Below are positions 44,810-55,381 of a DNA stretch of 64,000 bases, piece after piece (positions within the stretch are counted from its first letter, which is position 1; every line of letters starts with the position of its first letter). Position numbers and translations under genes: made by a program. The notes below the pieces were generated by a model that was given only the letters and a program-made list of their open reading frames with translations, was not told where the DNA came from and made no database searches. The stretch is from positions 532,001 through 596,000 of the forward strand of contig JASPKZ010000424.1 of assembly GCA_030220185.1 (NCBI GenBank), in the 5' to 3' direction. The stretch is from Diploptera punctata (Eukaryota > Arthropoda > Insecta > Blattodea > Blaberidae).

Positions 44810-45225
44810 TAAGTTTCATTATTTTCTCATGTGAAATTTGTATTTTAAATAAAAACTTTTGTTACAGTATATAAAATAAAATAATTCTAAACATTTTATT
44901 TCCAAAGATGTTAAATCAAATTTTATTTTATTTTAATATACTGTATTACTTTCCACCTTACCCATAAGAATTATCAGTAGTTAGTTGTAACTCAGAATTT
45001 ACAATAATGCATCCACAGTTTGCTTATATTTTAATATTTTTCATAGCATGGGTCAAATTGACCTATTCTGGGTGTTGTATGTGAACCGAAACTCCGGGCG
45101 TCCTAGTGTTAATTGTCAACATAACTTAATAAAGTGTATAATTTTGTCAATTCTAATTAAATACATTTTTAAATCTTTATACTTTTACAATTTGTTTTGT
45201 CGGACAAGTAAAATATTTATCGTAA
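44810..45225. other. End of piggyBac 3 and AT-rich flank
   Basis: The stretch holds the non-coding 3' end of piggyBac 3 and about 110 bp of AT-rich DNA. No gene is visible. Confidence 0.6.
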
Positions 45226-45480
45226 GTAATGCTACGAGTGATTTCCAAATTATCTACAAACTCACGAGTAACGAAGTGAGAAGTGAATTTATCTGGAGGA
45301 TTTGGAAATCGAGAGTGGTATTTGTTAGGACTATTTAACGAATAAAATTAAGCTGTGTACTCAAAAGTATCATTTAAATATGGTTACCAGTATTTTACAA
45401 TATTTATATGTTTAATGTAAACGGCGATGTTTGAAAAAATCAGAAATGTGAGGTTATGTATATTCACTGCAACTTAATCA
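45225..45480 (+). repeat. Dispersed palindromic repeat, copy C
   Basis: The central hairpin (about 45231-45325, inner stem ctcac/gtgag) is followed by block Y (45293-45430) in the same orientation as copy A. The left side 'gtaagtaatgctacgagtga' matches, reversed, the right side of the hairpin in copy B. Block X is absent. Confidence 0.8.
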
Positions 45481-45622
45481 ATATTTCATTTTTAATCTTA
45501 GTTGGTCATTCATAAGGAGGTTATGTTCGCCGGTGGGGTTTTTTAAATTATATTTGAAATCTCCACACTTGTCTTAGTAATCTGTGAAAATATTATTAAG
45601 GTATCTCATGTAGAAGTACCTA

Positions 45623-46967
45623 AAAAATGAATCATAAATATGGCTGTACGTTTGATCGCGTTGTGTGATGAAAATATTACCGTTACAGGAATTATGAAAT
45701 TACCGTTGGAAAGGCAATTATTCAAATTACAACAATGGAATAAAACAGAACAGTGTAGAACTTACGTCATTAGTAAAAATGGCGTTGAATATGCAACAGC
45801 AAATTACAATTGCTGCATGGGCAATAACGTATGCTAATGATTGTGAGGCCGCAAGACGGGCAAGACATGAGTTTAAGGTAGCATTGCAGCCGTCGACTGT
45901 GGGGGAGTGGAGAAAACGACTGCTGGAAATGGGAAGGATGCAGAAAATCAAACCTCCTGGAAGGCTTCGCATTAGCACGGATGCAGAAACAACGAAGAGA
46001 ATTGTGGACGCGTTCGACGCTAGCCCATAAAAATCAACCCGTCAAGCTGCACGTGAGCTTCATATCAGTCAATCGAGTGTGTGTCGTGTTTTGAAGCGTG
46101 AGAAGTACCACCCCTTCAAACCGATTCGTGCCCACAAACTTAATGAAGACGACTCTGACAGGCGGATGGAATTTCGTGAATTTGTTGTAAAAGAATCAGC
46201 AAACGACGAACATTGGTACAGAAAATTGCTCTTTTCTGATGAAGCTGTTTTCCATGTGAACGGACGTGTTAATCGACACAATTGTCACTATTATGGTAAA
46301 GAGAATCCTAATGTTATTGAAGAGACACGTTTAATATGCGGCAAAGCCACTGTTTGGTCTATGATCGGATGGGAAGGACTTAGAAATGCGACTTTTGGAT
46401 GAGACTGTTAATGGTGATCGGATAGTGATATCCTTAAACAAATTGTCCTGCCGGTACTGCAAAATGCTGAACATGAACAATGTTTATTCCAGCAGGATGG
46501 TGCGCCTCCTCACTATGCAATTGCGGTGAGGGAAATTTTGGATGATCATTTGTAAAACAGGTGGGTGGGAAGAAGAGGCCCCATTGAATGGCCAGCCCGT
46601 TTCCCTGACCTCACAGCATGTGACTATAGGTTGTGGGGTTATTTGAAGGAGAAGTTTTATGCCCGGAAACCTCAAGACGTCGACGTGCTGAAATTAGTGA
46701 TTGAGAGAAATTAGAGCTATTCCTATAAACATGTATCATAACGCAATGAATGACTTCCCAAAGCATTGCCAATTATGCTCGGATGTAAACGGCGAACAGT
46801 TTGAAGCAATAAAGTGACTTGCTTAGTGTTATAAGTGATTTGTTTTGTTTTGTTCTACTGTTGTAATTTGAATGATTCCCTTTCCAATTATATCATATTT
46901 CCTTTAATAATTATATTTTCGTCACAAAATGCGATCAAAAGTATAGCCATATTTCTGAATCACACTG
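45623..46967 (+). mobile_element. D,D(41)D Tc1/mariner element with long, diverged TIRs
   Basis: The right end reversed reads CAGTGTGATTCAGAAATATG and continues 'gctatacttttgatcgcatt'. The left end (from 45623, TA at 45621-45622) is 'aaaaaatgaatcataaatat' followed by 'ggctgtacgtttgatcgcgt'. The similarity continues for about 130 bp, with many differences in the outermost bases. TA follows at 46968-46969. The length is 1345 bp. This copy is older than the one at 43091. Confidence 0.85.
45779..46815 (+). pseudogene. D,D(41)D transposase, broken
   Basis: The ORF from ATG 45779 reads MALNMQQQITIAAWAITYAN and reaches a TAA at 46028-46030. The frame continues in phase (KSTRQAARELHISQSSVCRV) and includes FSDEAVFHVNGRVNRHNC. 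A frameshift near 46400 follows. Later FQQDGAPPHYAIAV and LTACDYRLWGYLKE hold the second and third Asp, 41 residues apart counting one stop at 46552-46554. The end is near QFEAIK. Confidence 0.9.
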
Positions 46968-46969
46968 TA

Positions 46970-47325
46970 AGTTAGTAGTTAAGCTTAGAATCACTTAAAG
47001 TTATTGTAATGATTTTTATGCTAGTGATAAAATAGCTAAGTTAAGAATCTGTTTATTTATGCTTGGAGACACGTATACCTTTGTAACTAACATTTCCTCA
47101 TACTACCGCTCGAGGTAAGTGAAGCCCTAATCAGTAAAGAAACTCACGCTACCAAAAACGCCCAATTAATCCATGTTCCAAAGGGCCATTAAGCCTTAGA
47201 AAGCCTGCATTTCATAACAAAGCCTAACCCACACAATTTTGCTAGTCAGTTTCTTGCTTACCCACGATTTTTTTTTTCACTATCCCATAGTAGCACACAC
47301 TTCGATTCTAAGGGGGAAAAAATGT
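46970..47325. other. Non-coding DNA
   Basis: No gene or element boundary was recognised. Confidence 0.5.
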
Positions 47326-47329
47326 TTTT

Positions 47330-47540
47330 CTCAAAAAAATTCTCAGGTCTAAAATGGATACAACTATATGGGCCAGGAGAAGGGTGGGAAGACCGAAGAA
47401 CAGATGGATTGATGCTGTGGACGATGATGCAATTAGATTCTAGGAGTGAGGAATTGGAAAAGGAAGACACTGGCTAGGCAGATTTGGAGGGGCTTAATAC
47501 ATGAAGCCAAGGCCCGACATAAGACTGTAGCGCCATAGTA
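47330..47540 (+). pseudogene. LINE C-terminal tail fragment
   Basis: Translation gives RRRVGRPKNRWIDAVDDDA, then after a shift ARQIWRGLIHEAKARHKT. A 'GRPxxRWxD' block followed by a 'WRxLIxEAK' end is the usual extreme C terminus of several insect LINEs. Nothing upstream is kept. Confidence 0.7.
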
Positions 47541-47639
47541 GAAGTCCTTAATTATAATAAATATTTGTACTTCTGATTTTTTTAGTTGATTCTTTACTTT
47601 TATTCATTAAGATGTAGAAATACAACAAAATATTTTCTG

Positions 47640-48400
47640 GCCCATATTGGAAGACGACTTTTCAAAATAGGCACGTGATTCGGAATAAAAATTGTTATAT
47701 TGTGTGACCTGATAAGACAGGATACGTAGTTGATTTTATTGTATATACAGGACAAGATGTAGATCCACAAATTTGATTTAGTTCTTCTGGAGCAGTGGTT
47801 CAAACTCTAATGAATCAATGTTTGAAGAAAATGACAACACGGTGATTAGACAATCGGTTTCCAGCTTTTTCCTTTTTGATTGGCTGAATAAAAAATAAAA
47901 CTAACACATCTGGGATTGTTAGAAAGAACAGGAAAGGAGTGCCAAAATTCAGTGAAACGTTAGAGAAAGGTAAAGTTGAATCAAACACAGACAATATGAT
48001 GACACTCAGGAGGATGGATACACGAGAGGTCCGTATGTTGACAACATTGCATAATGACTCCATGAAACAATCAGGAAAACTAGACAGGGCCACTAACACA
48101 CAGATTGTGTTCTGGATTATAACAGGAATATGGGTGCTGTGAACAGATCATACATGATGATTAGTTCAGTTGAACGAGTAAGAAAGTCTATGAAGTGGCA
48201 CAGAAAATTATTTTTCCACATCCTTTATATGCCTCTACTGAATTCACAGACACTGTACAACGCCACAACAAAACAGTTAACCGAATCACAATCAATAAGG
48301 TAAGATGACCTAAGAGCCCGAACGACGAGGGCTTGGAGGCCCACCTTAGTTCGCGGACAGGAAGCAGGCCCAAGTGTCAAGTGTTAATCAATAAAGTGTA
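47640..48400 (+). pseudogene. piggyBac transposase 4 (PGBD4-like) fragment
   Basis: Frames give DKTGYVVDFIVYTGQD (about 47720), then after stops NTSGIVRKNRKGVPKFSETL, REVRMLTTLHND and LDYNRNMGAVNRSYMMISSV (third catalytic site, where an Asp is expected before RS), followed by KWHRKLFFHILYMPLLNS. The second-Asp block is badly decayed. No TTAA-flanked ends were found. Confidence 0.72.
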
Positions 48401-48419
48401 CCACAAGAAGTATTAAAAA

Positions 48420-49020
48420 TAAATAAATAAATACAATTTGTACATAAATAACTAAATCAGAGAGAAACCATTTACTTGTAATCACAAACTAGTAATACTA
48501 AACTAGGAATTGAATAAATATATAGCATATACTAGGTAATATTACATTAAAATAAGCTAGACTAAGGGCAGTATTCAAGAACTACGCTTTCTGCGAAGAA
48601 TATATCAATTTCTTTCTCTAACGTACTCGAAGTAGCAGCTTGTGTAAAAGAAACATGAGAATAATTTTGTTCTCTATGGAGCTAGCATTATTTTCTTTGT
48701 AGACGGAGCTCCATGTGATTCTGTGACGTTATATTATTTGAAATTATGTGGAAATAACCTATCAAAAAAGCAGAATTTGAAATTCTGTTAATGTAGTAAA
48801 AACACGTAAAAAAAGTAAACTACTTTTGTAATCAAATAGGCTTAGTTCTCCCCAAGCTTTACGCGAAGAGGCGACTCTAACCATCTCTCCTTGTGGTTGA
48901 GGTACTCATGAAATCAACTCAGTCACTTTAAAAAAATCTATGGACTCATTTCTCTTTTGAACTGTCAAAACGCAAGCAGGCCGCGTACCTGCCTTTCGCA
49001 TTGTTCTGGGTCCTCTGACA
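48420..49020. other. AT-rich DNA containing a possible PIF-Harbinger left end
   Basis: The phrase 'taagggcagtattcaagaac' near 48564 resembles PIF-Harbinger termini (GGGCAGTATTC), which target three-base TWA sites. It lies 460 bp before the transposase start. No matching right end was found, so the boundary is a suggestion only. Confidence 0.35.
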
Positions 49021-49030
49021 TTCAGTCAAA

Positions 49031-49325
49031 ATGGCTGAATTCTACCAACTATTTTTTTATTGGAAGCAAGATCTCGAAATTGAACAAACTCTACGGGATC
49101 GAGTGAATCGTCGCCGTTGACATCTCTGTCGTCGGATATTCCCCGATATCTCCGGGATAATGAAAATCCGATGGAGATGTACGACGATACGGAGTTCTAT
49201 GCCCGATATCGTATTTCTAAACATGTTATTGTGTTTATATTACAATTAATCGGACATAGAATGATGGCAGATGATCGCCGTGGATTACCAGTAATCCAAT
49301 TACTGATTACAATCATATTTTATTG
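49031..49325 (+). pseudogene. PIF-Harbinger transposase, N-terminal part
   Basis: MAEFYQLFFYWKQDLEIEQT opens at 49031. A frameshift near 49118 leads to MEMYDDTEFYARYRISKHVI and LPVIQLLITIIFY, the block before the first catalytic Asp in Harbinger transposases (usually QLLIALRFYATG). It ends at TGA 49324-49326. The exon carrying the first catalytic Asp is not visible before the tandem array. Confidence 0.8.
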
Positions 49326-49560
49326 AACAGATAAGTGATATATGCTGTATGATTCATTATATTCTAACCTCTTCATTTTGCATTGTGAGAATTTTCTTAA
49401 AATCTAGTGCTGTGTATTGCAAACTTGTATGGAAATACTATATAAACCTATTATAAATAATTCATGTAGAAAAATAGAATTATCGCTCTCGTGTATAATC
49501 ATTAACATGATAGTTTTTTTATATTACATGTAAAAAGTTAATTTTTTATCATCCACATAA

Positions 49561-51901
49561 CAAACAAAATTTACTCTGGATATATAATTAGTAATTCAAT
49601 GCTATAGGAAATATAACACACAAGGAAAATGCAAAATAATGAAACATCTTTCAAAGTGCCGTAGTATAAATTAATAAAGCAATATTTCTATTAATTACAC
49701 TATTCCTGCTTTCTAATGATTAGCTCTATTCTTATTTAATTTCAAGGAATTGACTTTATTTTGTTTGGTTCTGATGGGACAAGGTAGTGTACATAAGATT
49801 TGTTTATAGTTTGTTGGATAATATGCATGCAATTTATTTTGTTAGGTTTTATTGAGAAGAATGATCATTTCAATTTCACATTTCTGCGAACGAGGAGAAG
49901 TATGTGGCATTCCCCTGGGAGACAGTGGGTATGCGTGCCATCATTATTTAATGACATCCCTCCTCAACCCATCAAAACGAGCTGAAATCAATTATAATAG
50001 ATCGCATAAAGTTACTAGAAGTTTGGTGAAAAGATCATTCGGGGTCTGGAAAGGGAAATTTCAGTGCTTAAAGAAGGACCTTTACCTCAACTGTTATAGG
50101 ACGAAACACGTCATGCTCAACTTAAGGTAGAAGGAGATGGCAAACAAACAAAATTTACTCTGGATATATAATTAGTAATTCAATGGTATAGGATATATAA
50201 TACACAAGGAAAATGCAAAATAATGAAACATCTTTCAAAGTGCCGTAGTATAAATTAATAAAGCAATATTTCTATTAATTACACTATTCCTGCTTTCTAA
50301 TGATTAGCTCTATTCTTATTTAATTTCAAGGAATTGACTTTATTTTGTTTGGTTCTGATGGGACAAGGTAGTGTACATAAGATTTGTTTATAGTTTGTTG
50401 GATAATATGCATGCAATTTATTTTGTTAGGTTTTATTGAGAAGAATGGTCATTTCAATTTCACATTTCTGCGAACGAGGAGAAGTATGTGGCATTCCCCT
50501 GGGAGACAGTGGGTATGCGTGCCATCATTATTTAATGACATCCCTCCTCAACCCATCAAAACGAGCTGAAATCAATTATAATAGATCGCATAAAGTTACT
50601 AGAAGTTTGGTGAAAAGATCATTCGGGGTCTGGAAAGGGAAATTTCAGTGCTTAAAGAAGGACCTTTACCTCAACTGTTATAGGACGGAACACGTCATGC
50701 TCAACTTAAGGTAGAAGGAGATGGCAAACAAAGAAAATTTACTCTGGATATATAGGCCTAATTAGTAATTCAATGGTATAGGATATATAATACACAAGGA
50801 AAATGCAAAATAATGAAACATCTTTCAAAGTGCCGTAGTATAAATTAATAAAGCAATATTTCTATTAATTACACTATTCCTGCTTTCTAATGATTAGCTC
50901 TATTCTTATTTAATTTCAAGGAATTGACTTTATTTTGTTTGGTTCTGATGGGACAAGGTAGTGTACATAAGATTTGTTTATAGTTTGTTGGATAATATGC
51001 ATGCAATTTATTTTGTTAGGTTTTATTGAGAAGAATGGTCATTTCAATTTCACATTTCTGCGAACGAGGAGAAGTATGTGGCATTTCCCTGGGAGACAGT
51101 GGGTATGCGTGCCATCATTATTTAATGGCATCCCTCCTCAACCCATCAAAACGAGCTGAAATCAATTATAATAGATCGCATAAAGTTACTAGAAGTTTGG
51201 TGAAAAGATCATTCGGGGTCTGGAAAGGGAAATTTCAGTGCTTAAAGAAGGACCTTTACCTCAACTGTTATAGGACGAAACACGTCATGCTCAACTTAAG
51301 GTAGAAGGAGATGGCAAACAAACAAAATTTACTCTGGATATATAATTAGTAATTCAATGGTATAGGATATATAATACACAAGGAAAATGCAAAATAATGA
51401 AACATCTTTCAAAGTGCCGTAGTATAAATTAATAAAGCAATATTTCTATTAATTACACTATTCCTGCTTTCTAATGATTAGCTCTATTCTTATTTAATTT
51501 CAAGGAATTGACTTTATTTTGTTTGGTTCTGATGGGACAAGGTAGTGTACATAAGATTTGTTTATAGTTTGTTGGATAATATGCATGCAATTTATTTTGT
51601 TAGGTTTTATTGAGAAGAATGGTCATTTCAATTTCACATTTCTGCGAACGAGGAGAAGTATGTGGCATTCCCCTGGGAGACAGTGGGTATGCGTGCCATC
51701 ATTATTTAATGACATCCCTCCTCAACCCATCAAAACGAGCTGAAATCAATTATAATAGATCGCATAAAGTTACTAGAAGTTTGGTGAAAAGATCATTCGG
51801 GGTCTGGAAAGGGAAATTTCAGTGCTTAAAGAAGGACCTTTACCTCAACTGTTATAGGACGAAACACGTCATGCTCAACTTACGGCAGAAGGAGATGGCA
51901 T
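49561..51901 (+). repeat. Four tandem copies of a 584-bp unit carrying a PIF-Harbinger exon
   Basis: Units start with 'caaacaaaatttactctgga' at about 49561, 50145, 50729 and 51319. The third unit carries a 6-bp insertion ('ggccta' region, about 50755), so its period is 590. Each unit is an AT-rich, intron-like 290 bp followed by a 92-codon segment of the transposase. Units 2-4 share changes not present in unit 1 ('ctataggaaat' against 'gtataggatat'). Confidence 0.95.
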
Positions 51902-51903
51902 GA
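51610..51903 (+). pseudogene. PIF-Harbinger transposase, C-terminal exon (fourth copy)
   Basis: The 97-codon ORF reads CERGEVCGIPLGDSGYACHH, YLMTSLLNPSKRAEINYNRS and HKVTRSLVKRSFGVWKGKF. GDSGY holds the second catalytic Asp, and the Glu of AEINYNRSH is the third residue of the DDE triad. The same segment, with one to three amino-acid changes, is present at 49852-50130, 50436-50714 and 51026-51304. The first three copies end in a stop after LNLR; the fourth reads on to KEMA. Confidence 0.88.
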
Positions 51904-52900
51904 CAAAGTGAGCTTGGTTCTTGCATACCGCCCTAAAACTCTCTCTCCCACCGCCATTAAGCGGGCACTGCACATAACATCAAACATGGTAAGGGTGGCT
52001 GATCCCCAGGGAACAAAATAAATTTATTCCCCGGATACCCAAACAGCGAACAAAAAACGCAAAACATAAGAACCACCTAATCCACTTATAATACAAGATA
52101 CAAAGCACAAAATATGCTCTCAATACAAAACTCAGAACAGAAAACATACACGGTAGAACTCATTTCATCTCAGTTGAAACATGACCTTGATTGCCCAGAT
52201 TCATCCCCTTTAGTGCGGGTAGCCTAAAGGTACAGATATATTCATTCCCAAAATAGAGTACTATCAGTCTAAAATATTTTAGTTACACTGCTGTATTTAG
52301 TGGACCAATTGTCGTATCTACAAGAACGTAGAACCGTCCAATCCGTACCTCTTCTCTATAATATAGTTCACACATAATTGTCTAATTATAATTATTAATC
52401 ACACCGCTTCTGTGCACACTCTGATACACATAAAATAGAAACACGATCCCATCAGGACATTGTCTTCATCGCATTACCTATTACTCAAAATATTTTACAA
52501 TTTCGGTTTCTAGAACATGAAAGTCTCTTCCACCTATCTCAGAGACTGACAAACTACTTTCAGAATTATTAACGAATTGACAAAAACATCTCACTAATAG
52601 TATTGTTTAACAATTAATAAATTGTTATTCATTTAATATAATAGTAGTGTAAATATTTATTAGCATTTCTACCTAAATCTAATTATTTTCTCCGTTTTTC
52701 TATGTATAGTAAAATGGAGCTGTTCTTCCTTTGTGTAAATATTATTTTATTAGGTTTAATTTTAATTATCTTCAACTTTGTTGTAATATTGTATGTATAT
52801 ACCCCATTTATTTATTTATTCATCCACACATATGAACCAGTGATATCTGGTTAGAACATCGCCTCAATGGGACATCTAGTAGGTAACTAAGGTATTATTA
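51904..52900. other. Non-coding DNA
   Basis: A GC-richer patch near 51945-52030 ('gtggctgatccccagggaac') could be a LINE leader. The rest is AT-rich with no gene. Confidence 0.4.
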
Positions 52901-52904
52901 GATA

Positions 52905-53130
52905 GAAGTAGGTCGGATAAATTTTGCACAGAGGTATTTTATTCAAACTTGAGGTTCTTTTACGAGCCGGAAAATCTTCAGATTCGGGACCCGCAGCTTA
53001 AAGTCGCTCGCGGAGAACTTGTCCCTTCGATTTTTCTATCCTAAAAATCCATCGACCCTGGGCAGAATTTAAACCGCGACCCTCGGGACTAGAGGCAAAG
53101 AATATAACCATTAGACCACTGCGGCCGACT
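52905..53130 (-). mobile_element. tRNA-derived SINE, second type
   Basis: Read on the minus strand, the copy starts AGTCGGCCGCAGTGGTCTAA, with an A box (GTGGTCTAATGGTTA, 53106-53120) and a B box (GGTTTAAATTC, 53065-53075). A GC-rich body follows ('gcgggtcccgaatctgaaga') and then an AT-rich tail. It is different from the SINE dimer at 24.9 kb. Target duplications were not found. Confidence 0.7.
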
Positions 53131-53980
53131 ATTGTATTAATAGATATTATTACTGTTGTTCAGTTTGGCCAGATAATCGTGTCGATAGATGTCTTAACTG
53201 TGAATATAGTTATTAATTTAGGAGAAAGTGACAGATGTTAGTTCTAGTACTAATTCAAGTGATTCAGAAGGACAAATATCGGGTGTGGAGCCTTTCTGAA
53301 GAACACCGAGAACATAGCAATAGGAATTTCTTGATGTAAATAAGATGACATTTCCGTTGACTTAATTATTTTAATTACATTAGGTCCGAAAATTCACAAT
53401 AATTAAGTTTCTCATTTCCAATATAATCAATGTAAGTGTTGGGAATATTGTTTAACTTAAAAATAATGTTAATATTAACATGAATAATAAGTTTACCCAA
53501 TAAATTATTAAAATAAATTAACTTTATTTTAATTTTCCTCTAGTTTTAAGGAATTTCACGTGGTACATAATTATCCAACTCACTTCCGACTCTGGGCTAA
53601 TGTTTTCATTACGAGTAAAGCCACGTTTCCATTCTAACAAGTCAACTTGAAGGCTCGTTTCCATTACTACAATTTGTCCCGCAACATGTTGGGCGTCATA
53701 TGCCGTCACATGTGCCCGGAATTTGTTGAAATGGAAATGGTATGCATCATGTTGTAGCATAAGTGCCGGGGACAAAAAAAATTGCCAAGCGAGTGCGGCG
53801 ATCAACATGTGCCGCAACTTGTGCCACAGAAAATGGAAACAAACTGCAACATGTCCCAAGGACATGCCCATGCGCAGTACGGTCTATATTCGCTGTCTTC
53901 GAGGCCCTGCGCTGCGAGTATAAGTTCAAACGTTCTCTCTTGTTTGTGGTGGTATTTTCCGTGGTGTCAGCTGTTTTTGT
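53131..53980. other. AT-rich DNA followed by a GC-richer leader of a MADF gene
   Basis: From about 53610 the sequence contains repeated 'caacatgt' and 'tggaaa' phrases on both strands, also seen near 54460-54500. These probably belong to one element that carries the MADF relic. No other gene is visible. Confidence 0.4.
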
Positions 53981-53981
53981 G

Positions 53982-54241
53982 ATGGAGTGATCTAAATATA
54001 AAGTGGAGAAATTTATTGAACTACATGGACAGGAGACAGTGCTGTGGAATATAACAAATTCAAGCCATAAGAACTGTAACAATAGAAACCATGCCCTGCA
54101 ACGGATTTCTGATGGTATGGATGCACTCTTCAAGAAATTGAGAAAAAACTTCACTCACTGAGGTCTCAATACTTGAAAAAAAAAAAAACTAAAATAGAAA
54201 AGAGCAATTCTTTCGAATTTGTTTTCGCTAGAAACTTCTAA
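53982..54241 (+). pseudogene. MADF-domain protein fragment, possible Harbinger accessory gene
   Basis: From ATG 53982 the text is ME-stop-SKYKVEKFIELHGQETVLWN, where TGA 53988-53990 replaces the Trp codon of the usual MEWS start. It continues SSHKNCNNRNHALQRISDGM and, after a shift, EIEKKLHSLRSQYLKKKK, the three-helix MADF (Myb/SANT-like) DNA-binding fold. PIF-Harbinger elements commonly carry such a second gene. The transposase exons 2-5 kb upstream fit that idea but do not prove it. Confidence 0.65.
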
Positions 54242-54749
54242 TCCACCAACTCGGTCGATTTCGCCTCTTTTTAGAGTTCATAGCATGCGTCTGTCATTAT
54301 CACAAAAGCTGAAGTATATTCGTTGTCCATATCACTCAAATATTTGAACCTCAAGAAACATTGGATAGCACTATATCTGATTCACTGTATAAATTGAAAC
54401 AGTAGTTAGTTAGTCTTGCTTTCCAAACCCCTATACAAATGTTGCAGATGCCGCAGGAAATTGGAAACAGTAGGAACAATGACGCGCAACATGTGCCTGG
54501 AACTTGTCAGAATAGAAAGGAGCTTAAATAACCACGTTTTTGCAGTGAAAAAGACAAGCCTACTGGCAAGGAATGTTATTCCACCCTAAGGTTACCTGCA
54601 CGAGGTTTGTATGTCATGTTTCAACTTAGATGAAACGAGTTCTAACACTGACACCCACAGTAACTGACGTCACTAACGAGGACCGGGCTTTAAGCCCATC
54701 GGCGACCTTCTCGCCATTAAGTAAACTCTCCTACACAGGATGATAACCT

Positions 54750-55380
54750 AAGGATTGAGAGTCACCTCTAGTTCTACCATTAACAGCATCCACGGAAAGG
54801 CGTGTGATGCAAGGCCTTCAGTCTCTACTAATATGCAGACTAAAAATACATCCCCAAGTAGGTCTTCAGACAAAACAAAATCATTAACAAAAAAGTCAAC
54901 GACTCAATCTTCAAAACCTGAAGGTACGACTACAGATAATAATAAAGAGCTGATGCAACATCTCCAGCTCCAACATGGCACAAGTAAATCAGAAACTGCC
55001 ATCTATCATGACCCATAAAGACACACCTAATATGACACAACTCAACGGACAGTTCCACCAGCACTAAGAGCCTTAAGCTATGACAGCGAGACTCGAAAGA
55101 GGTGCTCACATATGTGTACAACTCTGCGTCCTGAAGATTGGCATAATTTAATAGATTTCTTAACCAGATACGAAGTAAATCACCGGATCCTCAAAGAACC
55201 AGTAAGGAAATTAAACATTGCCATAGGGGAATATCTCGCATGGTATCACCAGAGGAAATTAAAATCATTATACAAAGAATTAGAGGAGTCAACTTCGACG
55301 TCTTAAACGGACCAGTAAGGAAATTAAAAATTGTCATAAGGGGAATACCTCGCACGGTATCGCCAGAGGAAATTAAGGAA
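54750..55380 (+). pseudogene. LINE ORF1 fragment with duplicated segment
   Basis: A GC-richer leader (54640-54750) precedes low-complexity Ser/Thr-rich frames. From about 55110 the text reads LRPEDWHNLIDFLTRYEVNH and EPVRKLNIAI. The piece then repeats as GPVRKLKIVIRGIPRTVSPE (about 55300-55370), which is the PRE/C2HC-type gag segment. The two copies (about 55190-55265 and 55300-55375) are a tandem duplication. The fragment stops at the junction with a hAT gene. Confidence 0.6.
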
Positions 55381-55381
55381 A

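Larger units (their letters stand above)
42690..44810 (+). pseudogene. piggyBac transposase 3, C-terminal half, split by an insertion
   Basis: VVMKLMESYLTKGRNVTTDN with YFTSMNL carries the second catalytic Asp. Then come IVGTVNRIRREV, TTILKHDNTTLSVYQGKKAK in shifted frames, the ORF at 42958 with MPETVIFYNATKCGVD and IVDKMTRQYTG (third Asp). The nested element interrupts after TRQYTG, and the text resumes at 44418 with FYNILDLEVINAVVIYRSVT. It ends in a Cys-rich tail (KCSICK, VCGKCTNK, YTCANC, about 44660-44790). The N-terminal half with the first Asp is gone. Confidence 0.85.
42487..45108 (+). mobile_element. piggyBac element 3, with nested D,D(41)D element
   Basis: The right end reversed reads CACTAGGACGCCCGGA next to TTAA (45109-45112). 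The left end CTCTTAACGCCCAAA follows TTTA, a probable mutated TTAA (42483-42486). A second pair, GGGTCATTTCGACCCATG on the left and AGGTCAATTTGACCCATG reversed on the right, supports the pairing. Without the nested 1325 bp it is only about 1.3 kb, so its 5' coding half is deleted. Confidence 0.75.

Noticed and set aside
49800..51743. 61-codon ORFs repeated four times as a conserved small protein
   Set aside because: They overlap the PIF-Harbinger frame in another phase. Their repetition is explained by the tandem array.
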